Source: Erythrobasidium yunnanense
Lineage: Eukaryota > Basidiomycota > Cystobasidiomycetes > Erythrobasidiales > Erythrobasidiaceae
Direction: 5' to 3'
NCBI GenBank assembly: GCA_001600175.1
Contig: BCJC01000007.1
Location: forward strand, 124,001-188,000
Length of the DNA: 64,000 bases
Below, piece after piece: positions 10,522-20,797 of this stretch; the stretch's first letter is position 1; every line of letters starts with the position of its first letter. A program made the translations under genes and the position numbers. Below the pieces are notes generated by a model. The model saw only the letters and a list, made by a program, of their open reading frames with translations, had not been told where the DNA came from and did no database searches.

Positions 10522-11331
10522 TTACATATCCTCATCTTCATCGTCCCTCTCTGTCCTGAATCTAGGGTTTTCTGCGTTCCCTTGTGTAGCGAACGCATCT
10601 ATCGTATGATCTCCCATGGGTACGATACGCATTCCTCCGAATCCACTCTGATGATCATCAAAGTAGACTTCTCTTGTATTTCTTTCCCGTTCCTCTTCGA
10701 GCTGTTCACGCATCTTCATGTGTCCCCATCCTCCTCGCCCCGAATCGTAGTCTTCGCGATACTCGTCTCGCACTTGCCCGCCAGACTTGCCGCGTCCGTA
10801 CTGTCGCCCATCCTTGTACCCAGGATCCAGGTCTGCTCGAATTATGCGTTCATCCAGCTTTGTCTGGCTGATATACCTCACGGCAGCCATAGCATCGGCG
10901 TGGGAGTAGTATCTACGAACAAGCATCAGAATCATGCAGAAAATAGCCTGTATGTAAGCCTACTCCACGAAGCAGAACCCGCAAGGTGTCTTCTGATTTC
11001 TGTCCAAGCCCATGATGACCCTCTTGACGCTTGCGACCTTCGAGAACAGCTCGACTATCTGTTCTTCACTTGTGAACATGGCGATGTTACCGACGTATAG
11101 ACATGATGACCGCCGTAGCTGCAAGCCGCACCCAGACAAAGGCGTTAGGAGATGCTATGAAGCTCGATGGAGGGCCGACACACCTCTGCTTCTTTCTCAG
11201 CTTGACTTTGTGGATTTCTAGAATCTCTGTATGTCGAAAAAGCATCCAAGGGTGCGCAGACGTGCGCCTGACCATCAATAAGGTGTAAGTCTCGAGAAAC
11301 TGGCAATCTGTCGGAGGTTATTGATCACCAT
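10522..11331 (-). CDS. CBC2: Nuclear cap-binding complex small subunit (CBP20)
   Basis: Binds the 7-methylguanosine cap of nuclear RNA together with CBP80. Predicted exons: 11331-11329, 11267-11184, 11118-10964, 10912-10522, giving 210 aa. The RRM carries RNP2 (CLYVGNI) and RNP1 (CGFCFVEY), followed by the family hallmarks [19 protein letters not shown] and [14 protein letters not shown]. These contain cap-stacking and cap-contact residues. The N-terminus matches family features ([16 protein letters not shown]). The first exon seems to contain only the ATG, in a good context (GCAGCCATGG), with GTGATC immediately following as donor. No in-frame ATG exists in exon 2. The acidic tail ends DDEDEDM. 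The gene is divergent from the SRPBCC gene. Confidence 0.9.
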
Positions 11332-11503
11332 GGCTGCCTATCTGAGTGAATCCACGCAGAGATGTCTTGCAGCGTAGTATAGTCCTGATTTAGGTGTCTG
11401 GATTTCTGATGATTTGGACTCTGGCGAACAGAATGCTCCTTGACTTCGCTTGATCTGCATCACATATCGGGATTCCAGGGTTCTGATTCTGACTGTTTTC
11501 ACC
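11332..11503. promoter_or_regulatory. Shared divergent promoter, CBC2 / SRPBCC gene
   Basis: 172 bp separate the two start codons, so both 5' leaders and promoters must share this stretch. No TATA-like box or known motif stands out. The call rests on gene orientation only. Confidence 0.4.
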
Positions 11504-12110
11504 ATGGTCCACTCGCAGATGTGAGAACATACGCTCGCGTTGGCTGCTCTCGCTCGATTCTATGCCGACTCCTCTATGACATGATAGCCTGCCAACAACT
11601 TCAAACAGCAAAGAACACGGCGTATTCACTTGCTATGGCGTAGTAGAGATCTCAGCTCCTGCAGAACAAGTCTGGTCCGCCGTCACCGACTTTGCTGCCT
11701 ATCCGGACTGGAATCAGTACACTCCCTCGCTCGAGACGCCTTCAGGAAGCAATGCAATCGCTGTTGGAGATATGTGTACCTTGAAGTACCGCTCTACTAC
11801 CTCTACTCCTGCCGCTCCCATTCCTATCCGCATCATGGATATCTCGCATGAGGAAATGTTCGTCTGCTGGAGAGGCTGCCCAAAGGGCATACCTACTGCA
11901 ACATTATGTCCGGAGAAGTATCAGAAAGTCACAGCTACTGGCGAGAATATCTGCAAGTTTGAAGTCTGGGAAACGCAGGCAGGCATGCTTGCTCATGTCG
12001 TAAAGTGGACCATGGGCAGCAAGCTGGATGGCATGAACCAGGGGATAGCAGACAACCTCAAGACCTATGTAGAGTCTAAAAGGCTCGACGATCAGGCAGA
12101 GCGTACTTGA
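11504..12110 (+). CDS. SRPBCC (START-like/polyketide cyclase fold) protein
   Basis: Small soluble protein of the SRPBCC ligand-binding superfamily. Two exons, 11504-11520 (17 nt) and 11609-12110, give 172 aa. The first exon supplies MVHSQ plus two bases. It is needed because the second exon has no upstream ATG in frame. The conserved start of the fold reads VVEISAPAEQVWSAVTDF, then AAYPDWNQYTPS, the usual N-terminal signature. A central strand segment and a C-terminal helix (GMNQGIADNLKTYVE) complete the fold. The ligand and role are unknown. It is probably cytosolic, with no signal peptide. Confidence 0.78.
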
Positions 12111-12565
12111 GGTAACGGACTTCCTGAACTACAGTATAGGCGTATAGACAGCGAGGCACCGCTCGGCGCATACGCGCCGCAGCGCTACGTGCATGGCAAG
12201 TTGCAGATCCCTCAACGGCTCTGTATCTGGGCGAAGACGTTGAACTCCAAGCAAGATTACAGCTGCACAGCTTCGCTTGATACTGTGCTCCAATCGCAGT
12301 GGGGCCTCGGGCAAGCTCCGGCTCACTTCACGAGTATGGCTCATTCCTATTCGAGTTCATACTGCTCCAAGAGCGGCCAAGCCGCTTTACCTCGACATCG
12401 AGTCGTTACCCGCATAGGAACAAGATCGGCATGTTATAGCAAGCTCGCTGACCTGGTAAATGTAATATCGTGTAATCATAGCGTGATAACGTGAAAGTAC
12501 ACTAAATATGCCGGAGATCGGCACCTGCGACTGACTCGCACCTTGCTTCCGCGTCATTCCTGGCC
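12111..12565. other. Intergenic before the G-patch gene
   Basis: 455 bp between two plus-strand genes. It contains short open frames on both strands without recognisable products, and presumably the 3' UTR of the SRPBCC gene and the promoter of the G-patch gene. Confidence 0.45.
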
Positions 12566-15500
12566 ATGTCAACTTCTCGCCTGAAACGCAAAGCTCAAGA
12601 TGATCCCGAGCTTCTAGGCGACTCTAATCTGCTGGAAAACTTTGTCTCTTACGGAACAGCTCTTCCATCGCTTGCATCGACGAAACGGGACCAGGGCGAA
12701 TACGTGCCAGTCTGGAAGCAGGTAGGAATACTTCGGAGCTTTTGACCAGCTTTCTACATTCGTAATCGTATATCTAATGCTTAATTGCTGTCGCATAGGA
12801 AGTTCGCGACGAGAAAGGCCGACGTCGATTGCACGGCGCGTTCACTGGCGGCTTCAGTGCAGGCTACTTCAACACGGTAGGCAGCAAAGAAGGATGGGCG
12901 CCTTCTACGTTCGTCTCGTCGAAAGACGTCAAATCAGCTGGCCGGGCAGGCGCATCAGCAAGACCCGAGGACTTTATGGACGAAGAAGATCTAGCTGAGA
13001 TCAAAGCTGCGAGGAGCTTCAAGACTAGTGATCAATATGCGAATGTACCACAATCTGCATCTACATCTGGACTGCAAGGCCAAGATGCAGGCAAAGATGC
13101 TAATTATTCATCGGCTATTGCGAACGCTATGCAAGATCTAGTCAAGCCTGGAACTAGTAAGATTGGGGAAAAGATAATGATGAAGATGGGCTGGAGACCA
13201 GGGCAAGGTGTCGGACCTAGAGTCTCATATGCAAGACGAAAACAGCAGATACAGGAACTCGGTCTGCAGAGAAGCTTTGGTGATGAAGACGAAGAGGAAG
13301 AGGAGAACGAAGAAGCGAAGAAGCATCTTTATGCGCCAGTAGACCGTCCGCTATTGCTATTCGAGCCGAAAGAGAACACCTGGGGACTAGGATATCAGGC
13401 TGGAAAGTCGCTCCTCCAGGAGATGGGAGATACCTCTACTTCATCTTTATTAGACGAGAAGGGTAAAGCGCGTCAGATGGAGGTACAAATAGAAGGCAAA
13501 AGCATGCCGGTTGGAGGAGCCTTCGGCATATCGGCCCTTGAAGATGCGGACGAAGACGACGAGGATGTCTACTCAGCCGTCATAAAAGGCAAAGGCAGTC
13601 TTGAGCTACACGACGACGAAGACGAGGAGGACGTGTACTCGATAGGCGGACAACGACGACCACAGCTTATGCAGCGGCAGCAAGATGCCAGGAAAGCAGC
13701 TTTGCAAACGCGAACAAAGCCGCCGATACAGCAAGCAGCGAGTCAAAGGTTCTCTGATGGCACATCTGTCATTCGCGGCTTCAAACTGGCTAGCAAAGCG
13801 CAAATACCTGAAGACTCGTAAGTTGCATATAGCATGTCAGACATCGATTGACTCGCTAATACAATTATAGCTTTCCATCGATTGGTGTTCCCGAAGGCTG
13901 GCAACCGAACCCACAAGCTGTCTGGGATCGCTATAGACTAAAGGCTCAACCTCAGTCTACCTCGACTACTGTTTCCGGATCTGCGCCAGTACAGGAAAAG
14001 GGCAAGCAAAATATGCTTACTGCAAATGATCGAGCGGCCATCTTGGGGGAATCAGTTGCACCCAAGTCGGTCTTCGAGTTCATGTCAGCCAAGAATCGCG
14101 AGCGCCTACAAAACCTTGCAAATGCTAAAGATCAGACGACCGCTTTAGGAAATGCAGGCCCTCTTCAATCGGATATACCTGATGAGCAGCTTCAAATACC
14201 TACCCTGGAAGCCCGAGTTGCACAAGGTGCATTAAGAGGATTCATGCCTTACGGCGACGATTTAGGAAAGCAAGCACGCTATAAAGCTTACCTGAACCAC
14301 TTCGCCGCGCCATCAGCACCCGGCAGCGAGCATTTCAATCCGCGTCCACTACCAGGAAAGAAAATTGCAGATCTGAACAAGGAGCTTGGAGATTTTGCGA
14401 ATGCTGCCGCTATCTTCAAACCTATGACAGGCATGATGGCGAATCGATTCACTTCTGGCACTTCCTCGGCAACACTCCTCGACATCAAAGTTCCCGATGC
14501 AGGCTTGAGAGTACCTGAGCCTAAGGCAAAACAGACAGATCTGTCGGAGAGCGCTAGCAAGTCGCAGAAGGAAGCCGAGGAGCGCGAGAAGGATGATAAA
14601 GACCCGAGGCGAATGGCTGTGCGGGCTGGCATGTATGGCCGCCTTACGCGCTCAACAGAGAGCTGGTATCCTGCTCGGTTACTTTGCAAACGCTTCAACG
14701 TTGCAGATCCGCACCCGGATGGTCCCTCAGCTACAGATACTTTGTCCGAGAACAGCAAGCGAGCCGATGGAAACGTAGCTCCGGAGAAGGACGTACTGAA
14801 CGAGGAAACCATGAACGACATTCTGCGAGAAGGAGCTATGAACAAGTCGGACTTCAACGCGCCGAAGGAGTACGAAGGTGCCGCCGCCACAGCTGGAGAG
14901 AACGGAGAGGTACATGCTCCGCGAGATTTGCCCATACCTAGCGTAGCAAATGTTGGTCTGGGAGAGGACGAAACGCAAGGAAGGGATACCTTGACTTACA
15001 CCAAGCCGCCTATGGACATCTTCAAGGCTATCTTCGCAGATAGCGATGATGAAGACGAGGACGAAACTGCGGACGCAGGAGCAAGCAACGCAGCTGCAGG
15101 CGTCTCGGATGCTATGGAGATCGACGACCCTTCGGCGCTTCCTTCAGGCGATATCTTCGCGCCGGCCAAGCAAGAAGAGCCACCCATCCCTGTAACGATG
15201 GACAATGTCACGTCGTTCAAACCTACTTTTGTCAGCAAAACAGAGCGAGCCACGACGAATGGCGAGAAGAAGGACAAGGAGAAGAAAAAGAAGAAGAAGG
15301 CAGCTACTGCAGCGCTTTCATTCGACGTCGAGGAAGATGGAGAGGCGCCTGCTGTGCTGAAAGATAAAGCCTCTAAGAAGAGTAAAGACGAAGAGAAAAG
15401 TAAGGACAAGAAGGCCAGAAAGGAGAAAACGAATGGGGAGCTCAAGCCGAAACAAGCACCTATAGTAGAAGAAGAGGACGAGTGGGTCGAGAAGGAACAG

Positions 15501-15578
15501 CCGCTACCCGCTTCGCTACCTGCAGTAGATGCAAACGCACGCAAGAACGGCAGAGTCAGAGCTTCAGAGTTGTTCTAG
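12566..15578 (+). CDS. GPATCH1-like G-patch splicing protein
   Basis: Nuclear spliceosome-associated G-patch protein of the GPATCH1/TOUGH family. Exons 12566-12721, 12799-13817 and 13871-15578 give 960 aa. The N-terminal domain (DUF1604 type) is clear: FVSYGTALPSL, then DQGEYVPVWKQ across the first intron, then LHGAFTGGFSAGYFNTVGSK. A G-patch follows at about residues 165-190 (GEKIMMKMGWRPGQGVG). Further on are a conserved VWDRYRLKAQP stretch and a SURP-like/ALRGFMPYGDD segment. The C-terminal third is low-complexity, with acidic and KKKKKK-rich basic tracts (15280-15450) consistent with nuclear localisation. G-patch proteins usually activate a DEAH helicase. Which one cannot be read here. 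Confidence 0.9.
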
Positions 15579-15691
15579 GCAAATTGCAGTCTGCAAGAAG
15601 AATTGTCGTTGTACATCTTACTAGTACTTTTTGCATTCTCAACGTATCTCAAAGCTTGATTTCTACTATTCAGACGCCTTGCATTTACTCA

Positions 15692-18600
15692 CTATTCTAC
15701 CTGAATCTGACTAGCATCTAGACCTAGCGCATGTAAGAAAGTATTGACGTTTCTAATCTTTGCTTGTGCGACAGCTTCTCCTGCCCCAGCCTGCTGTCCT
15801 TGTGCAGCATTCGCATTCGCCGCTGCTGTCTTGGCCTTCATGACGTTCTCTAGCACTTTATCCCTCACTTCCGTGACGAGGCTTTGCTGCTGGTTCATAT
15901 CTGACAGCACAGCGAGCGCAGCTAGGAAGTGCCATACAGGCTCATCTTCTGCATCTAGGATAGACTCAGCTTGTGCACTCTGTCGTTGCGTATAGAGGCC
16001 TGGTCCGAAAGGAACGGCCCGTGTAGAGGGGAATAGAGAAGTCAAGTTGCCGGTCAGGCGAGAGCAAAGATGGTTGAAGGTCGCGTTCCATTGATCGATC
16101 TCGCCGGCTTCAGCGACGGGATTGTCGGGACTCGCTGTTGTCGTTTCTTTGAGTATTTGGCCTCGAGACAGGAAGACTGTAAGGAAAGCTAGACCCGGCT
16201 GTAGAAGAGTCAACAGATCAGTCTCAAGCCTACGCAGCGGGGAGGATACCGCACCTTCGTCTTGGCGAGCTTGATTAGATCGTTTCTCTCGATAAGCAGC
16301 CCGAGCATACCCGTGACGATACGCAGCTGCGCTCTCCCGATAGTACCCATGACGAGCGGGATAGCTACGTTCAAGAATGTCTCCGTCTCTACTTCCACCT
16401 GTTTCCTCGTTCTTCTCTGCGGTCCCGCGAGAGCATGTAAGAACATCGGATCGTTCGGATTTGTATCCAATATAGGAGCTTCTTGGACCACATCTAGCGA
16501 ATCGAAGGTCGCTACGAGGAGTGTGAGGAGGGTGAGCGTCTGTTGGTTGTTTGTATGTCTCAGAACTCGAGGAAGGAGTTTCTTGCCCTTTGTAGCTGAG
16601 AGCAAAGCGATGAATGGATGTGGGACAGCGATATCTAAAGGCTCCATGACTTTCATTCCCTTCCACATCTTCTCCACCCGCAAGCCGTATTCTACTTCGT
16701 GTTCAGCGAGCATCGTCCGTGCGCGATTGGGTAGTTCACCACTTGGCAAGCCAGTGTTGCGCTGAGATTCTTCAGCTGCTAGTTCAGCCTGTGCGGCAGT
16801 AGTCAGAGAGAGCATTACTCTCCTAGACTGCTCGAGCTGAAGTACGAGATCATAGACGTGTTCGAGCGCAATCAGGACCTGACGCCTATTCAGAGCTGCC
16901 TTCGAAGGCGCAGATGATTGATTCAGAGAAGCTGAGAGGTTGTTTGCAGCACTTGTAGCAGAAGCGTTGGAGACTGTGCCTTCTTCGGTACCTTTCTTGC
17001 TGTCGACTTGCAGAAGAGGTCGGGGCGCAGATCTCGTACGGATGGCAATCTTGCCCAGAGCGCCTTCGAGGGATACTGACATACCCAATCACATAAGCTG
17101 ACTGGCTCAAATAACTCGGTAGATGGCGACTCACGCTGTGTAGCTCTAGGCTTCTTCTTGGCATCGTCGACGATACGCTGGACCTGCTGCGCCATTCTGT
17201 TCATGGCGTTCTCTCTCCTCGTCATCAATCGCTTATTCTCCTGTCCCTGTCTACCCATCCTGTTATTGCCCTGGTTCTGCATGTTCCTCTGCGGCTGCTG
17301 CTGTTGATGCTCAGCTTGTCTTCCTCCCTCATTACCAGCTTCGCCATGCTGCTGCTGTTGCTGCTGCTGAGCCTGCTGGACAGCCTGCATTCTTCCCTGC
17401 TTGAGGGATCGCATAACTTCAAAATAGAAATCGTCGAAATACGGATCGTGTCCCCCATTTATACCATGCGTATTAATGAGCTGTGACACCTGTATTCTAG
17501 TAATGAAATCTTTATCGCCCTGCGTCATCAGGTTGTTGTATTTCGCCATACGGTGGATCTTGTTGGCTTTGCGTCGCCGGGATAACTCGGCGGCTTCGTG
17601 GGACTTGATGCGCTCTTCGATGGACGAGGCGAGATGAGGGTCCGAAAGACTTAGTCCGCCATTGCCAGCTGTACCTTGAGATGGCGGTCCTGCTTGGCCA
17701 GGCAAGGCTGGGAACAATTGATCGAGCACGGTCTGAGCTTGCGCCTGACCTTGAGCCTGAGGAGGGAGACCCTGGCCAGGTAGAGAAGGTGCAGATAAAC
17801 CAGGTGGGCCACTCAAGCCCGGAGGTCCGCCTTGCACTTGCGGTTGAGACTGAATCTGCTGGGCCTGGAAGCGCTGCATCATCTCTGCTTCAATCTCTTC
17901 GATAGTCCTAGCTTGCGAGGACTGAGACTGAGACTGAGACTGAGACTGGGGAAGAGGCGGACGAGCCTGCATCGCAGGAGAAGCTCCTTGCATGGAGGGC
18001 TCATAGCGCTGTTGCTGCTGTGGGGATGGTGCTGCCCGCGCTTGAGTCTGCAGCTCGGCCTCTATCTCTTCTAGCGTCCTGTACTGAGGCTTCTGCTGCG
18101 ATTGCTGCTGCTGCTGCTGTACCGGCGGTCGCTGCTGCTGCTGCTGTTGAGCTGCATATCCACCCTGTACAGGCCCAGGTGAGCTCGTAGGAAGCGGCGA
18201 ATACTGCTGATACTGTTGTCTTCCCGCTGGCGCTCCATTGCCGGGTCTGGCATTCTGCTGCGAGCTGCTTCTTACAGGACCCAGCAGAGGATCTGCACCG
18301 AACGAGCCGAAAGGCGATACTGAAGGTCTTGTAGCATTAGCAGCACTGGCGCCAGCTTTGTTGCCTGACGCAGAGGGTGCAGGAGCAGAAGCAGAAGCAG
18401 CGGGGACACCGAGGAACGATGATGTGTTTCCAGCGAAGTCGAAATCCTTGCCTGGCAGTCACGATACACCAACGTCAGCTCGCTGCGTTTCGCTTGAAGT
18501 TAGAGCCAGATGCCGAGCTACACCCACCGATGTCGCCAACGTCGAAAGTGTCCTCGTTGAAGTCGTCGAGCGATTCTTCCAGCCCAGCTAGACCTCCAGT

Positions 18601-18718
18601 ATTCCAGTCGTAGATTTCGCTGTAATCTTGCGCTGTCAGCTATGCCCCCAATCCTTGAGATCCCAGTGATGGCTGATCCCTCGACTTGCATGTTTTCGTC
18701 CCTGAGGAGCGAGTCCAT
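15692..18718 (-). CDS. PAT1: mRNA decapping activator Pat1
   Basis: P-body scaffold that promotes decapping and translational repression, with Lsm1-7 and Dhh1 as known partners. Five exons, roughly 920 aa. The N-terminus is acidic (DDFNEDTFDVGDIG), the middle is long and Gln/Pro-rich, then come the core helix SRRKANKIHRMAKY, the MTQGDKDFITRIQ segment and the all-helical C-terminal domain (GKKLLPRVLRH, TFLHALGLDASQIQVE at the end). The first intron (18689-18620) appears to be GC-AG, with donor GCAAGTC. It joins a 29-nt first exon in the only phase that works. The middle holds two copies of an EEIEAE motif. It diverges from the EI24-like gene across 138 bp. Confidence 0.92.
17919..17948. repeat. 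(GACTGA)n hexanucleotide tract
   Basis: About five tandem copies of a GACTGA hexamer on the plus strand. In the Pat1 frame it encodes alternating Ser-Gln (SQSQSQSQS). It is a coding microsatellite likely to vary in length. Confidence 0.8.
18093..18150. repeat. CTG/CAG trinucleotide tracts encoding polyglutamine
   Basis: Two near-pure CTG runs on the plus strand separated by a short spacer. They are read as polyglutamine in the minus-strand Pat1 gene. A further CTG-rich run lies near 17350-17380. Typical of the disordered middle of fungal Pat1. Confidence 0.8.
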
Positions 18719-18856
18719 CGCAGAGACTGAGACTGGCGAGTAGCAGTAGATGTATGCTCTGTATAACCCTTGTCTTTAATCTGAATCTGAATATAAAGCG
18801 ACCCTTGAAATCGGAGTAAGACCAGGGCTTAAGACTGCTCTAACAAGTGTTACACC
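18719..18856. promoter_or_regulatory. Shared divergent promoter, PAT1 / EI24-like gene
   Basis: 138 bp between the two start codons. It includes a (CTGAAT)-like run (about 18780-18793) and pyrimidine-rich stretches. No recognised factor site. Confidence 0.4.
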
Positions 18857-20407
18857 ATGTCCTTTACCCGTGGTCATCGTCCCTCCCAGTCGTCCATCTC
18901 CTCCTTAGCTTTCCCTTTAAACCCTTCCTTACTGTTTCAGCTTCAAGGCTCACTTCTATGGGCTGGAATCCGCGACGCATCCCAGTACAGCAAGACGATA
19001 GCAAACATACGCGCTGACCCGCACATCGCAGCAAGCTTGACAAAATGCACATTGCTGCAGCTTTTCATACTCGTCTGTGTGCTCGGCGTCGATTATCTGA
19101 TACTCCCAGCATGGACTAGAGGTGCAGACGCGCCGGGGACAGGTATAGGCAGGAATAGAGTGAGCCCAGAAACGGCAAAGTTCTACTTTCAGGTGAATAT
19201 CGCATCTCATGTGCTTAATCGCCGGTCAGAATGCTCAAGTTTGTGTGATTCGCAGCTCTTCTGGCTGTACCCATTGATCGGACTTAGCTTCCTCCTCTCC
19301 GGGTCATTCTTCAGCAACCTAGCAGTACGCGCACACTCCGACATACCTACAAAGGGTACCCGGTCCAGCGGGCCAGGGTTCAAGAACAATACCTCCCTTC
19401 TCTCGCGAACCCTCATTATAGGCGTCTATCTCCTCATCTCAGCGATCCTCTCTCGTATACCGTTCATAGGCAAGACACTCTCCTTCCTCTACATGTGCCT
19501 CATCTCAGCATACTACTGCTTCGAATACCGCTTCCTCTCTCAATCGCTCGTCTCCCTCCGATCTCGCGTCGAATACCTCGAGTCCCGCTGGGTGTATTTC
19601 CTAGGTTTCGGCATATCACCTACCCTACTCTCCTCTTCCCTGTTCTCATCCGCAACTCTAAACCTCGCCATCTGGTCGCTTGTCTTCCCGCTCTATCTAC
19701 TCATGGCAGCCTCTTCTGATCCACTGCCTTTCGACCCTCTGAAACCCGCCAAATCCCACGATCTTCCAGGACACGAAGAGGATGCCAACAACAGAGGAAC
19801 AACGCGCTTCGCCCGTGTACACTTGAACCCGGAGGCGAGATTACCGGAATGGTGGCCTGTCCGCTTGCCTGTGCTGTACATGGCTGTGTACCTGGATGAT
19901 CTAGTAAGCGGGTTCATGGGGTCGTTCATGCGCTCCTCGTCTTCAGGAGGGGGAATGAAGAAATCGGCAGAAGGCCCTTCGCCTAATTCAGGCTATGGCG
20001 GATACGGAGCAAACGACGCATATGCAGCTAGGAGAGATGCATACAGCAACAACATCCGCCAGAGCGCGACTGGAAACCCCTCACACAATCCAAATGCACA
20101 CCTGCAAAGCGGGTTCGGACACGTCACTTCTGCTCCCGGCCTCCATTCACAGAGCTCAAATGGCGGGTTCGCACGTCAAGCAGATACATACTTCGGCAGC
20201 TCTGGTACGGGAACAGCAAAATCGCAGTATGGGGCAGGCCCACCGCCTCTAAGGAGGAATGCAAGTTCCTCAGCTGGAGCTGGATCGGGATCAGGGTATG
20301 GAGTGGGAAAAGCGGGCGGCGTTAGCCTGAGATCGGCAGCTGAAGCAGCTGGAGAGAATAGTGGGGGAGTACAGAGTCGACGACGAGTAGGCGGAGCGAG
20401 CCAGTAG
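18857..20407 (+). CDS. EI24-like multipass membrane protein
   Basis: Integral membrane protein of the EI24/CysZ-like family. The diagnostic block is YCFEYRFLSQS, then SRVEYLESRWVYFLGFGISP, matching the CFEYRW and ERNWPYYFGFG block of EI24. At least five hydrophobic segments precede a Ser/Gly/Asn-rich cytosolic tail of about 150 residues. The frame is open throughout (516 aa), but 19193-19255 has a clean GTGAAT donor and CGCAG acceptor, is 63 nt, and encodes an atypical stretch. Removing it gives FYFQLFWLYPLIGLS and a protein of about 495 aa. I prefer the spliced form. In animals EI24 acts at the ER in autophagy; the fungal role is inferred. Confidence 0.82.
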   Translation: MSFTRGHRPSQSSISSLAFPLNPSLLFQLQGSLLWAGIRDASQYSKTIANIRADPHIAASLTKCTLLQLFILVCVLGVDYLILPAWTRGADAPGTGIGRNRVSPETAKFYFQVNIASHVLNRRSECSSLCDSQLFWLYPLIGLSFLLSGSFFSNLAVRAHSDIPTKGTRSSGPGFKNNTSLLSRTLIIGVYLLISAILSRIPFIGKTLSFLYMCLISAYYCFEYRFLSQSLVSLRSRVEYLESRWVYFLGFGISPTLLSSSLFSSATLNLAIWSLVFPLYLLMAASSDPLPFDPLKPAKSHDLPGHEEDANNRGTTRFARVHLNPEARLPEWWPVRLPVLYMAVYLDDLVSGFMGSFMRSSSSGGGMKKSAEGPSPNSGYGGYGANDAYAARRDAYSNNIRQSATGNPSHNPNAHLQSGFGHVTSAPGLHSQSSNGGFARQADTYFGSSGTGTAKSQYGAGPPPLRRNASSSAGAGSGSGYGVGKAGGVSLRSAAEAAGENSGGVQSRRRVGGASQ

Positions 20408-20797
20408 CTTGTCTCCCGGTGATCTACGTTACGAGGAGTGTGAAGAAGTTGACGAAGACCAACGAAATGAATACGAAATTCTGAGGCAGGAACATACGAT
20501 AGATTAGAAAAATCTCAAAGAACCCACCACGTTACGGGTCGATATCTGCTAGCGAGTAGGCAGACTACCTGCGCGGGCTGCCACCCCACTCTATGTTTCC
20601 CGAATAGTGCAAAGAAAGTCGTCTAAAAACATTCTCAGTGCATAGTGCTAGAATCTCGCATCCATCCTACAGATTCCCGTCATCGAACGTATCCAGCCGA
20701 GAGCAATTTGACTGATCTGTGCTGAGTCAGCCCTTTTTATGAGACTTGATTTTTCTATTCATGGGGAACCTGCTTACAGATATATGATACAGTCTCC
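20408..20797. other. Convergent 3' region
   Basis: 390 bp between the stop codons of the EI24-like gene (plus) and the SEN34 gene (minus). It should hold both 3' UTRs. No gene seen. Confidence 0.5.

Noticed and set aside
14288-14935. 215-codon open frame on the minus strand
   Set aside because: It is antisense to the third exon of the G-patch gene, whose sequence is conserved in the sense direction.
17910-18160. Possible CRISPR-like or satellite array
   Set aside because: The repeats are 3-6 nt coding microsatellites in frame with Pat1. There are no spacers.
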